This document shows positions 46,723-57,773 of a stretch of 64,000 bases of DNA, in pieces. This stretch comes from Bursaphelenchus xylophilus (Eukaryota; Nematoda; Chromadorea; Rhabditida; Aphelenchoididae). The stretch is from the NCBI GenBank assembly GCA_904066235.2, contig CAJFCV020000001.1, positions 6,262,001 through 6,326,000 of the forward strand. Reading direction: 5' to 3'. The notes beneath the pieces were generated by a model. The model was not told the DNA's origin. It searched no databases and saw only the letters and a list, made by a program, of their open reading frames with translations. Both the position numbers and the translations under genes were made by a program. Every line of letters starts with the position of its first letter. Positions within the stretch are counted from its first letter, which is position 1.

Positions 46723-47046
46723 GAGGGGTCTCCTGTCTTACTTTTGTTTTCTTCCCCATATTTCATTTAATCCCGTTGATTAACCAAAACAAAATAATAA
46801 TTTGACCATTCCTGTATGTTAAGACGAGTATTATCAGGTGATATTCGTACTGTTCAAGACTCTCATACCTCTCGTAATATCATAACAAAGATCACTGCGG
46901 GTCAAACCATCATCGCTCACTTTAGTCTGAATAAACTTGTTACAAGAATACTTGATTATGTGCAATGTAGACGTTTTGTGGTCGTTTTATTCTGTATAAA
47001 CTAGAAACTAGTGCTTTCGAAGATTTCTTCCAGAGTGATTTCATTC
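46723..47046. other. Spacer between the Rab gene and ribulose-phosphate epimerase
   Basis: 324 bp, AT-rich, same-strand genes on both sides. The gap is longer than a typical operon spacer, so co-transcription is uncertain. No gene is seen. Confidence 0.5.
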
Positions 47047-47806
47047 ATGAAGCTCCGCCCCATAATTGGACCCTCCATTTTAAACGCAGATCTCTCAATT
47101 TTGTATGAGGAATGTAAGAATCTTTTGGATTCGGGTGCGGATCAGATCCATTTGGATGTGATGGACGGCCATTTCGTCCCCAATCTAACCTTTGGCCATC
47201 CGTTGGTTGATTGTCTAAGAAAAAAGTTGGGTCCGGAACCAGTAGGTACAGTAATATTTTTTAAGGTATTTATAGTTCTTTGATATGCATTTGATGGTGA
47301 GTAATCCGGCCGAATGGTTGGTCCCTATGAAAGATGCCGGAGCCAATCAATACACGTTCCATTATGAAGCCTTGGCCGACGACCAGGCTGTTTCCAATTT
47401 GATCAAGGAGATCAAAACCCTCGGTCTTAAAGCGAGTATGGCCATTAAACCTAAGACTGATGTAAGTTCAATGAAATGATTGCATAATTTATGATCTTAG
47501 GTCGCTAAAGTATGGCCTTTTGCTAAAGACCTGGATAATGTTCTCGTGATGACTGTAGAGCCAGGATTCGGAGGTCAGAAATTCATGTCAGATCAGCTGG
47601 AGAAGGTGAAGAAAATTCGGTCTCAATTCCCTGAGCTTACCATTCAAGTTGATGGGGGTGTCAGTCTGGATAATGTGACCAGTTGTGCTTTGGCTGGGGC
47701 TAATTCCATTGTGTCTGGCACCGGTCTTATTAGACAACCAGATCGAGCCAAGGCCATCGCCGAAATGAAACGAAAAGTAGTTAAAGGCCTCGAGGGTTTC
47801 AATTAA
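47047..47806 (+). CDS. rpe: Ribulose-phosphate 3-epimerase
   Basis: It interconverts ribulose 5-phosphate and xylulose 5-phosphate in the non-oxidative pentose phosphate pathway. The start [17 protein letters not shown] carries the family signature with the active-site Ser and Asp region. [17 protein letters not shown] has a metal-binding His and the catalytic Asp; [12 protein letters not shown] gives the second metal His; [12 protein letters not shown] and VDGGVSLDN give the phosphate loop and the second catalytic Asp. Short introns lie near 47247-47284 and 47464-47502. The protein is of normal length. The stop (47804-47806) lies 14 bp from the stop of the convergent lipase gene. The 6-phosphogluconate dehydrogenase gene is 4.6 kb away. 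Confidence 0.97.
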
Positions 47807-47820
47807 TTTATTAGAATAAA

Positions 47821-48857
47821 TCAAAATCTCGAAGTTTTATGCCGGACATCCAGCTTCGCCGTAATCAGATACTGTTTTGTTAAAGTAGAGTAAGTGGTCA
47901 GCCACATTGTAGTGAATGTAGGCCGAATTACTAAAAAAAATGATAAGCTGATTCCCTTTTTACCTGCATATCTGATCTTCATTCTGCGGAGTTCCATTGC
48001 ATATTCTATATAAGGGAAGGTAGTTAGAGGTACCACCCATACTCTCTGGATACCAGATTTCGGTTCCATGATGGTAAGGACCATGATTGTAGAGCCCTGA
48101 ACATTGTCGACTCCACAAAGACTCGTAACAGTAAGGCAGATGGGCAACGATGTCATACCGATGGATGAGGCGCCAGGATTGAGGGACCAACGAGTCATGG
48201 CCAGCGCCATAGTCCATATTCCCCACTCGAGGTTGACCAAAAGTGATCAAGAAGATTCGGTCTGAAGTCACTTTGTCCTTTTGCTGAAAGGCAAATAGAG
48301 AACTGGTCAACGAGGCCAATGCGCCGCCCAGGGAATGACCGGTGAATAGAAAACGGGCATTTGGAAGTTGCTGGAAAATATTGACCGTAAGGATGGGTGC
48401 GTACCTCGGCTAATTTCTTCAACTTTTCCCCGAATCCTTGTTTCCAGAGACTTTTCACAGCGATGTAGAAATAACGTTGCACTGAACCCCCGGAGGGAAA
48501 AGGCCTCTTGGGGGCCGACATGGTCTCAACGAGTTCTGTTATCAGCTGTAGCTTGGTCTGAGTCCCTCGGATTGCAGTGACGACAATACTGTCATTGTAA
48601 GCCACAAATGCCCAGCACTAGAACTTAAACTTGAAAAAACGAGCAATCACCTGATCGTAGGCATAATCGCATGCTACTTTGGCCTGGATAAGGATGGAAA
48701 GGCCGTGTTTTCGAATACATTTGGCTGGATCTACAGCATAGGCAGCCGCGGCAAAGTCCAGGGCAAATTCAGCGAGACCCTCTTCATAATTGGTGTGATT
48801 GGACAAGGACTCGGAAGTGAAAAGATTTATCACCAAAAGCAAGAATAATGCCCGCAT
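47821..48857 (-). CDS. Class 3 lipase, secreted
   Basis: An alpha/beta hydrolase of the fungal-lipase-like family that is expanded in nematodes. MRALFLLLVINLFTSES is a signal peptide, so 48857 is the preferred start; an in-frame ATG about 36 bp upstream would add MGEDQDQISFVV. The nucleophile elbow is GHSLGGA, with Asp in HRYDIVAHLP and a late His as the likely rest of the triad. The N-terminal AAAAYAVDPAKC and cysteine pattern resemble C. elegans lipases. It lies 119 bp downstream of HBS1 on the same strand, probably in an operon. Substrate unknown. Confidence 0.9.
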
Positions 48858-48976
48858 TACAACAAAAGAGATCTGGTCCTGATCTTCCCCCATCACGAAC
48901 AACTGACCTTGGCCCCGCCCACAAAATATTAATTAAAAGAAAACAATTTATTGTGGAAAACAGACAATATATCCCG

Positions 48977-51209
48977 TTATCTGGAAACCTGATCAACGAC
49001 GCCGGCAGCAATTGTGCGACCATTTACTCGTAAACTGACCCGTCCCAAAGTCCTGGACTTGGCGAATGGCTCAAGACAGACTGGATGCTCCATTACCAGG
49101 TCCACTATAGCACTCATACCCTTTGTAATTACTCTAAAAATATGACAAGACATCAAATAAAACACAAGATGACAAAATAAACTTACCGCGGATTAGCTTT
49201 AATTACTTCTCCAGTCTGTTTGTTTACAATACTTCTCAGTTTCAGCACTGTGCAAGGTACTCGAAGGGCGTGGGAATGGAGTTCCGCTTTACTACCTTTT
49301 AAGAGCGGAAGTGCGGTCTCAAAAAGTACTAATTTAACTACTAAATACTTGGCAGGTATTAGCAACTCGTTTCCTCCTCGGCAGATAACCATTCCTGGAG
49401 AAACCGACTCCGGTTCGAACGTTCCAGATAAAGTTAGAACAATGTTTTCTCCAGCAAAACAAACTTCTGAGAGTGAAGTAAATTGTTGATGACCAGCACC
49501 TTTGTCCGACGAATTCACGGCTAAAATAGGGTTGTAATTTTCCGAAGGTAGCTTTTCAAAAAAAGTAAAAAAATATTCCTACATTTTACTGTGGCCAATT
49601 CACAGTTAGGCATGATATAAACCTTTGCCCCGACCTCCACAAATCCACTTTCAATTTTCCCCTGGAGAACAATAGAATTGCCAGTAGATTTGAACACGTC
49701 ATTGATGATCACCCTCATCGGTTTGTCTTCGGCCCTTGGCGGTGGCTCAAGTTTATCTACAAAATTTATAAAATAAATCAGATAACTCACCAAGAACTTC
49801 GACCAGGCAATCGCCCTTGTACCAACTCAATAATTTATGACCTGCGGGCGGCTTCGTATGTAAATTAATCCCTTCATAAGCACTCAAAGGAACGAATTTG
49901 ATATGATTAAATCCAGCCTGTTTCTTCAAGAACAAAGAGAGGACTTCCTTGATCTCATTAAATCTTTCCTCACTCCATTCCACAGCATCCATTTTATTCA
50001 AGGCTACCACAATTTGTTGAACTCCCAGTGATCTGAGCAATAATGCATGTTCCCGAGTCTGTCCTCCCAAGTCAAATCCGGTCTCAAATTCTCCTTTCGA
50101 TGCATTTACAACCAGAAGAGCAGCATCCGCCTGGGCAGCTCCAGTAATCATATTTGGAATAAAGTCTTTATGCCCTGGGGCATCAAGGATATTAAACCGT
50201 TTGTTTCGGGTGTCAAAATTCGCATGAGCAATATCCATTGTCACTCCACGTAGTCGTTCTTCTTCTGTCTCGTCCAGAATCCAGGCATAAGCAAAAGAAG
50301 ATTTACCGGACCTCGCGGATTGTTGTTTGAAATTCTTCATGGACTTTTCATCGACATGACCAAGCTGCAAAGATACGTCACAAAGCAATTATACATACCA
50401 AGTAAAGCAGATGCCCCACCAATGTGCTTTTACCCGCATCGACATGCCCAGCTATCACCAAGCTAATATTATCCTTGTCAGTGGAAGGTCTTTCGCGAGT
50501 TCTAAACAAAGCATGCTTACATATAGATTACTCACTTATAAACAGGTTGTGTATTCAAGGCGATCTCAAAGACATTCAACTTCTGGACACTTGCATTTGG
50601 AGCGATACGTAACGGACTTTTGGAGGTATCTCTTACCGTTTTCTTTGTATTCGTTATCTTCAGACTTTCAACGGCTGGCAAGGCTGGCTTTTTTGGCTGA
50701 ACTGGAGGAGCTTTCTGTTGTTCCTGCTTTTGCGATACAGCAGGCTTCGCTGCTTGCTTCTGCGCATTTTTCTTAGCGTTATTCTTCGGTTTAAAACTGA
50801 CTAAAAGAAATGAAGTAAAAAAGGACGATAAATACCATCATCCATATCAAACATGTCTTGGTCATCATCATAGTCATCCGAATAGTTATCGTCTTCTTCG
50901 ATAATTGGCTTTTCTGTACTCTGACTGCTTATTCGATTTCTGTGGTAGATAAATTGAGCTAAAATACGAAAATAAAAAATGCAGAACAGAATTACAAGTG
51001 CTGGGCGACATCGGGACTTCATCTTCCAAAGACTTTCCATAATAATCTCGGTCTTCATCCTCGAGAAGCTCTAAACGGGAAATGTCGATGAAAATCAAGA
51101 ATAACTTATTAGATACAAATAAAATCGGATTTATTCTCAAGAAATGCACACTTAGAACAAACATACCTTCCTCAATATCTAAATTACGAACATATCGATG
51201 CCTAGACAT
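48977..51209 (-). CDS. hbs1: HBS1-like translational GTPase
   Basis: HBS1 partners with Pelota to rescue stalled ribosomes. The start [14 protein letters not shown] leads the acidic N-terminal HBS1 domain, followed by a lysine-, proline- and glutamine-rich linker. The GTPase domain has [11 protein letters not shown] (G1), DIAHANF in switch I, DAPGHKDF (G3), NKMD (G4) and VPLSAYEG (G5), followed by two beta-barrel domains like eRF3/EF1A and the C-terminus GVVDQVSR. Introns are short. The motif [10 protein letters not shown], where EF1A has ITIDISLWKF, is as expected for HBS1/eRF3. A minus-strand AATAAA near 48945 precedes the lipase start. Confidence 0.94.
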
Positions 51210-52395
51210 GTTTGAACAATGAAAGATCGACAATAATTTGTAAAAAGGATACCTAAAACAAAAATTTTATTTCTCAATTTTTATTTCCTAAAAATGCGTC
51301 ATCGCGACGACGTTTATTACGCGTTTATTCTCGCCAGAAATGTTCCTTTGAATCGATTATTCTACAAGCTGTGTGCAGACTTCGAGCCTGTTATTCACGC
51401 ATATATAAGGGTCTGGCGAGCACTGGCACAAGATTTTCATGATGACGTGTTTTATAGAATCGTCGAAATTTCGTTTTTTTACAAAACACGTAATTATTTT
51501 TTGTTGGTTATAACATGTTATAACTAGCTACAAGTGAGTTTGAACTCACTTTGTATGCGAAGGAAAGAGATTAGCCAAAGGTTTGGTGGTTAAAAATGAT
51601 TCAGTCGAGTTTGAATTTGCAGAAAGCCCTATATTGTTATAGTTTGTGCCCCAACCTCATTTTTTGTTTATTCCAATAGTCATTCATTTTGGGCGTTTGT
51701 GTGATGGGAACATGGTGCTATGTTCCTGGGCTCGTAATGGGTTTAATTATATGATGAACAAGGTCGCCGAGTTGTTTTTACCTTATTTTTTACGATATTT
51801 TTGTAATAAAATATACTATTTATGGTATTTGTGTAGTAATAGGGGTCAATCATCGTTCTTTGTGGTTACCACACCATTTCTACCCAATTTTATTTATTTT
51901 TTTCATCATGTTTCGTCCTTGGGCTGACATTGTTTTTATTAGTCAATCTTTGAAGTCTCCATTTGACTCATTCAAGGTTCCAAATTCGACGTTTACATGC
52001 TACTGTATATTGCATGACGAATATGACAGTATTCTCTGAATAAAAGTTGACTGTGTAATGACTAATTATAGGACACTTAATGGCTATTGTCTCTGGAAAC
52101 GGTCCAGTTGATGACATTATTTATATTGTAGTTGATTGTGTTATTTGTTTTGTTTTTTGTGTCGAGAGGTGTTCCGAGACATATAAGAGAGGGGGATGGA
52201 AAGAGAATGGTCTGTTCTCTTCGTATTTCCCGATCATGCCATCTCCAAAGGTCATGGCTCCTTCTTTCGATTTTTTCTAATTCTTATTCTAATTTCTGTG
52301 AAGTGCTTTATCGATTCGTGATGATAAAAGATTATAAACGTTCTTCATTCTCCAAATTTAGTCTAATTTGTTATTTTAGATAACAATTGGTAATA
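51210..52395. other. Divergent promoter region of hbs1 and pgd
   Basis: About 1.2 kb, AT-rich. The plus strand is T-rich toward pgd. No gene or structured RNA is supported. Confidence 0.5.
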
Positions 52396-54239
52396 ATGTC
52401 TGAGGCTGTTGCGGATATTGCTGTGGTCGGATTGGCTGTGATGGGCCAGAATCTGATCCTCAACATCAATGACAACGGCTTTGTTTGCTGTGCTTTCAAC
52501 AGAACTGTCTCGAAAGTTGATGATTTCTTGAACAACGAGGCCAAAGGAACCAAGATTGTTGGCGCCCATTCAATTCAAGAGATGTGCAAGTCAGTATTCT
52601 CATAGGTTTATGTTGTTTGTGAGGATATGTGTTATTGAATGCGTTCTAGGTTATTGAAAAGACCTCGAAGAGTTGTTCTTCTTGTCAAGGCTGGCTCAGC
52701 TGTCCAGGCAATGATCGACAGCATTGTTCCTCATTTGGAGAAGGGAGATATCATCATTGATGGAGGAAACAGCGAGTACCACGACTCTAATGTACGTCTT
52801 TTGATGATTGAAGTTAATTATTACATCTTAGAGACGCTTCAAAGAATTAGCAGCTAAGGGTATCCATTTCGTCGGTTGCGGGGTCAGTGGTGGAGAAGAA
52901 GGAGCTCGTTATGGCCCATCTCTAATGCCCGGAGGCGCTCCAGAAGCCTGGCCTCACCTCAAGCCGATCTTCCAGTCAATTGCAGCCAAATCCGGCGCAG
53001 AACCATGCTGTGATTGGGTAAATAGCGCTATTTTTTGTTTATTTTTCAGACGTTACTCACCTGAGTGGTTCACCCGGAACTTCCAACCTTGTTTTATATC
53101 AATTTGATATAAATTTTATGTAATTTATTGCATTATTGGCGGAGCAATACTTAAAACAAGGTCGGAAGTTCCGGGCGAACCACCCTATACACATTATGAC
53201 AAATTTTTAGTTAGGAGAAGCAGGCTCTGGCCACTTTGTGAAGATGGTACACAATGGAATCGAATACGGAGATATGCAGCTGATCGCGGAGGCATTCCAC
53301 ATCCTAACCCAAGGTCTCGGTCTGGGTTACGATGAATTGGCATCAGTGTTTGACGAATGGAACAAAGGAGATCTCGATTCTTTTCTCATTGAGATCACTG
53401 CTAACATTCTCAGATATCGCGATGAGAAGGGAGAACCTGTTGTTCCCAAAATCAAGGACACTGCTGGACAAAAAGGAACTGGAAAATGGACTGGGATTGC
53501 TGCCCTCGAATATGGAGTACCCGTCACTCTTATTGGTAGGCGTACTTGACAATATTATTGTTGTTTTTAGCCGAAGCCGTCTTTGCCCGATGTCTTTCTT
53601 CCATCAAAGATCAACGGGTCGCCGCTTCCAAAGTTCTCCCCGCCGGAACTGAATCTAACAGCATTGTGAAGGACAAAAAAGCTTTCCTGGAACACGTCAG
53701 GAGAGCTCTGTATGCCTCCAAGGTTGTCAGTTATGCCCAAGGATTCATGCTTTTAGCTGAGGCTTCTAAAGAATTTGATTGGAAGTTGAATCTTGGAGCG
53801 ATCTCCTTGATGTGGAGGGGCGGTTGTATCATCAGATCTCGATTCTTGGGCAAGATTAAGGAGGCCTTTGACAAAAACCCCAAATTGGTCAACCTTTTAT
53901 TGGATGACTTCTTTTTGAAGGCTATTCAGGAATCTGTGGTAAGTACGGTTATATTATTACCGTATTTTAACAATAATCTTTATGCATTGTTTTCAGCAAT
54001 CATGGAGAGAAGTAGTAAGCACGGCAGTCAGACTAGGCATCCCAACCCCGGCATTCTCGGCGGCGTTGGCATTCTATGATGGCTACAGAAGTGAGGTTCT
54101 CCCGGCGAATCTTCTCCAAGCCCAGAGAGATTACTTTGGCGCCCATACATACGAACTCCTTGCCAATCCAGGCACCTTTGTTCACACCAATTGGACCGGA
54201 AAGGGAGGCCGGGTCACCTCCAATGCCTATCACGCTTAA
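52396..54239 (+). CDS. pgd: 6-phosphogluconate dehydrogenase, decarboxylating
   Basis: It oxidises 6-phosphogluconate to ribulose 5-phosphate, giving NADPH and CO2, in the cytosolic pentose phosphate pathway. [20 protein letters not shown] contains the dinucleotide-binding GxAx[20 protein letters not shown] is the substrate-binding segment, [16 protein letters not shown] has the catalytic Lys and Asn, and KGTGKWTG and WRGGCIIRS are conserved. The C-terminus [18 protein letters not shown] is typical. The product feeds ribulose-phosphate epimerase, encoded 4.6 kb upstream. One intron (about 53019-53211) carries a small MITE. Confidence 0.97.
53061..53186. mobile_element. Small mariner-like MITE in a pgd intron
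   Basis: Inverted ends of about 30 bp: GTGGTTCACCCGGAACTTCC on the left and GTGGTTCGCCCGGAACTTCC inward from the right, followed on both sides by the shared ACCTTGTTTTA. About 125 bp, no coding capacity. Confidence 0.78.
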
Positions 54240-54349
54240 TTCGCTTTATAATACACCGATTCCCGGTATTCTCTTATTAGTTAGTCATCATCTACTGTTT
54301 AGTCGAGACTTCTTCAGTATTCGCATTTATTTGAGTCAGAATAAAATCA

Positions 54350-55733
54350 CTAATTACTGTAATTAAGTTCGAACCAGTTGAGGTTGTACTCCTCATCCAT
54401 CCCCACCAAATATCCATCAGCATCAAAATCTGCCGACAGTAGATGTAAATTCTCATCAAATAATTTTTTGGTCTTTTCGAGGTCATATCCGGTTATTTTT
54501 GCCCCATTTAGGAATACAAATACTTTACCATTAAAGCAATATTGTCGTGTATCCGCCTTGCAATCCAGCCGGTCTAAAGTTTTCCCGTTTCTGTCCAGTA
54601 ATTTCACTCCCCCATCGGCTGCCGAGATGACCAAAAATTTGTCATCGATCCATTGGAAGGCGTCGATTCCATCTGGGTCGTATCCAACCGGTGTAGTGGT
54701 CAAGGTTTCCGGATCCACCAACAAAATGGCTCCAGTCTCAGCTACAAATATGTTGTAATAAAATTTTGTAATTTTTTTTATTAGAGAACTAATTATTGTT
54801 ACTAATTAATGTCAACTTACTCGCGACAAATAATTGGAACGAGTCCATCGTTGAGTCGACTGCACTCACTTTGGTTGCTGAATTATTTGATTTCCTCATC
54901 CCTCGAGGCAAGTCACTGACATTGACAGAAGCGCTCTTAACTGGCTCTAGTCCAGTCATCTGCAAATTGGACACGACCAATCTCCCATCCATTGCTGTCG
55001 ATAAAATCATCTTTGAAGAGATGAATCTAAGACTTGAGATCGTCTGGAAATGCATTTGATCTGAGCTCCACACAGTATCTGACCCCACGACTACACAAAC
55101 AGATCCAGTTGCCGTTCCCACAACTACCTGAGAAAACGCAGTACTTTTTAATATTATACATGAATAATTTTACCTGTTTCTGTGACCCAAAAAGAACTTG
55201 GCTTGGACAACTGTTCAATGATATCCAAGAAGTGTTGGTTCTTTCCCAGAGAAGTAATCGACCAGCATGGAGACACCAGACATCATGAGATCTCATCCCA
55301 AAAAGGGCACATATCCTCTTGTCAGCACTACATCTGATGCTGTGCAATGGAATGTCTTCCAACTAACCAAGTACTGCTATTACTACACAAGACTGTTACT
55401 CACCACATCTATTCTAACCTTCCGAATCAATTCCAATTGGACTTTTTTATCAGCATGATAAGTGTCCAACTCTTCGAACAAAGATTTTTCTATTTCCATT
55501 TGTTGTAACTGCTCGATTACTGTATTCACAACCTTCTCATCCAGCCTGATTTGTCTTGCTGAGAGCATTTTCTCCTCGGGTTTCTCAGTCTGAGTCTGTT
55601 TAAATGGCTGAGAGATCGGATCTGTCCCATTATCCAATAATTTTACCGGATCTGTCTGTAATTCCAGTTCACTTGTAGATTTTTTATACAAAGTAGTCAC
55701 AATATTAATCGGTTTAGCACTATGAATCTGCAT
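54350..55733 (-). CDS. WD40-like protein with an LC8 motif, possibly a dynein-2 intermediate chain
   Basis: The start is MQIHSAKPINIV at 55733; the exons join in phase (for example RIDV to LEDIPLHSIRC). The N-terminal part has FKQTQTEKPEE, whose KQTQT fits the consensus for LC8 dynein light chain binding, then a helical stretch (LDEKVVNTVIEQLQQMEIE). The rest reads as degenerate WD40-like blades: VLFGSQKQVVVGTATGSVCVV, LRFISSKMILSTAMDGRLVVSN and FQWIDDKFLVISAADGGVKLLD. LC8 motif plus a beta-propeller is the layout of dynein intermediate chains, and the size (about 400 residues) would fit a short dynein-2 chain such as WDR34. That identity is inference; the propeller is clearer than the family. 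Confidence 0.6.
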
Positions 55734-56126
55734 TTTCGGTGAGAAATATGAAAATTTTCCTAGAGTTAATATTTGAACGGTTGCCTGGATACATATTGCG
55801 CGGGATCGAAGTTTAAATTATCAGTTTGACGAGAAACGTTGCAACCAACGTTGGTATTTTGTGAAGTCCGACTGTAGAATCCTCTGAAGGAATGATTGCG
55901 CAACCTGGATAACCGTTTTTTTAAGCTCAGCCCTTGATTAATAACATCAACCGTGATTAATAACGTGTTTTGTCGTGACCTCCTTTCGGGATCGCAGCAA
56001 AAATGACCCATCCCCTCTCCACCATGCCATGCAATAAGTGCTGTCCCATAAGAGAAAGCGACCAAGGTCGTCTCTCGCCATTACTTTACCTTGACACGTC
56101 GTCGGATCCGCGTCTTGGGGAGCGCC
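55734..56126. other. Divergent promoter region between the WD40-like and FKBP genes
   Basis: About 390 bp between divergent starts. A minus-strand open frame here (55766-56065) has no supporting features, and I do not call it. Confidence 0.5.
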
Positions 56127-57720
56127 ATGTTGTTCTTGCTGATCGGGGCTCTATTCCTGTTCGGTAAGATTAAATCTGTTCATCATTTCAAACATAATTC
56201 ACTTATAATTGTAATGTTATATTTGTAGATGTGTCCGCAGAGACTGGAGTGGGTAAGAAGAAGGCCGAAGATACCATTCCGGTGGTCGAACTTCGAGGAG
56301 AAGGGAAACCAATGACCGCCGCTCAGATCAGGCAACTCGAAACTATCAGTAATGGAGGGCCATTGGATATTAAGGTGAGAAAAACCTTATTTTCAAGATT
56401 AATTCGGGATAAAAGATAAGGAATTTCATTCCAAATTCAGGTCGAGAACACATGGAGACCAGCGAAATGCCCTCGCCCAGCTCAACGATTAGATTTTGTG
56501 ACCTTTCATTATAAAGGATTCCTTGAGGATGGAAAGAAATTCGATCAAACTTATGGCCGAGGCCCCATTACAATACAATTGGGGACTGGAATGACCATGC
56601 CAGGTCTAGACAAGGGTCTCCGGGGAATGTGTGACACCGAATTGAGAAAGGTCAACATTCCATTCAGACTCAGCAGAAAGGGGAAAAGCAAGGTCTGGAG
56701 ACAGATTCCGAATGATGAGCACTGGCTCTCGTTCAGCATTGAGATGTTGGAGGTGAAGGAGTGGAATTTGGACGATCAATTCAAATTCATCGATATGAAC
56801 AAGGACGGTTTCATCACCGAAAACGATGTAAGAAAACACATTTAAATCAATTTTTTGACATTTACAAGGGAAGTACCCCAAGTGCGACGCTCAGATTTTC
56901 TTTAAATTTTGAACACACGTCGGGTATGGACTAAATATCAATTCCTGAAAGTTTTAGCTCGCGCTTTGCAGGCGGCGCCGAGATATCGGACGATTTATGC
57001 CGCCGAGAGAGCACGCTAAACGTGGAGAGCGGTCAGAGAGAAAAACGCTTTTTGGCCATAACTTTGGCAGTTTCGTGCGGAAAAATCTGATTTTTTGTAG
57101 AAACATTATCCTTTACGGTAGAAATAGGCATGAAACTTTTCGTGCCGAAATTCGGCAAAAAGTCCTAAATTTTCGCCGACTTTCGATCTAAAAATCTCGG
57201 TTGTTTCTGCAAAGCGCGAGCTAGGATTCTCGCATATATCTTAGAAAAAATTATTCTAAATTTGTGACAAGTTTCATCAAAATCTGAGCGTCGCACTTGG
57301 GGTACTTCCCCTGTTAGTTGAATCCTGGCGGGAAATATTTTTTTTTAATTTTAGGTTGTCAAATTCTTGGAAGAACAGAAGAAACAGTACGGAAAAACGT
57401 GGAAAAACGAAGATATTGACAATGTTCTAGCCGCAAGATATTATATAAAATACTTTGACGTCAATGAAGACAGCAAGATTTCATTGGAAGAATTCAAAGA
57501 GGTCATGAACAGGGACATCAAGGAGATGGAGAGCAAGGAATTGGCCGTTGCTGGAGGCAAACAAAAATCCAAAGGCAAGAAGAGGGATCCCTCAATTGCT
57601 TGGATCCTCGATTTCAACAACGACGGCATCATCAGTTACGAAGAGAACGACTCCGCCGATGTTATTCTACAGTCAGCTCCCGAGAGATTGCCGCAGAAGT
57701 CACGAAAAGAAGAATTATAA
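56127..57720 (+). CDS. ER-resident FKBP peptidyl-prolyl isomerase with EF hands
   Basis: It catalyses proline isomerisation during protein folding in the ER. MLFLLIGALFLFDVSAE is a signal peptide (first exon 56127-56163). The FKBP domain is shown by VTFHYKGFLEDGKKFDQTY, QLGTGMTMPGLDKGLRGMC and FSIEMLEVKEW. Calcium-binding loops follow: DMNKDGFITEND, DVNEDSKISLEE and a third candidate DFNNDGIISYEE. The C-terminus KEEL is a KDEL-type retrieval signal. The order fits FKBP14/FKBP7 relatives, which assist collagen folding. The intron between the first and second EF hands holds a 449-bp family C MITE. Confidence 0.93.
56865..57313. mobile_element. MITE family C, copy 3, in the FKBP intron
   Basis: 449 bp with ends CAAGGGAAGTACCCCAAGTG and its inverted partner, flanked by TTA on both sides (56862-56864, 57314-57316). 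Similar in length and interior to the 6781-7229 copy. Confidence 0.87.
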
Positions 57721-57773
57721 TAAAGAATAGCAATAAAATTACAAAAATAGCGTTTGGAGTTATTTCTGATGAC

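Noticed and set aside
55766..56065. A 99-residue minus-strand gene
   Set aside because: It overlaps the promoter region of two divergent genes and shows no features of a real protein.
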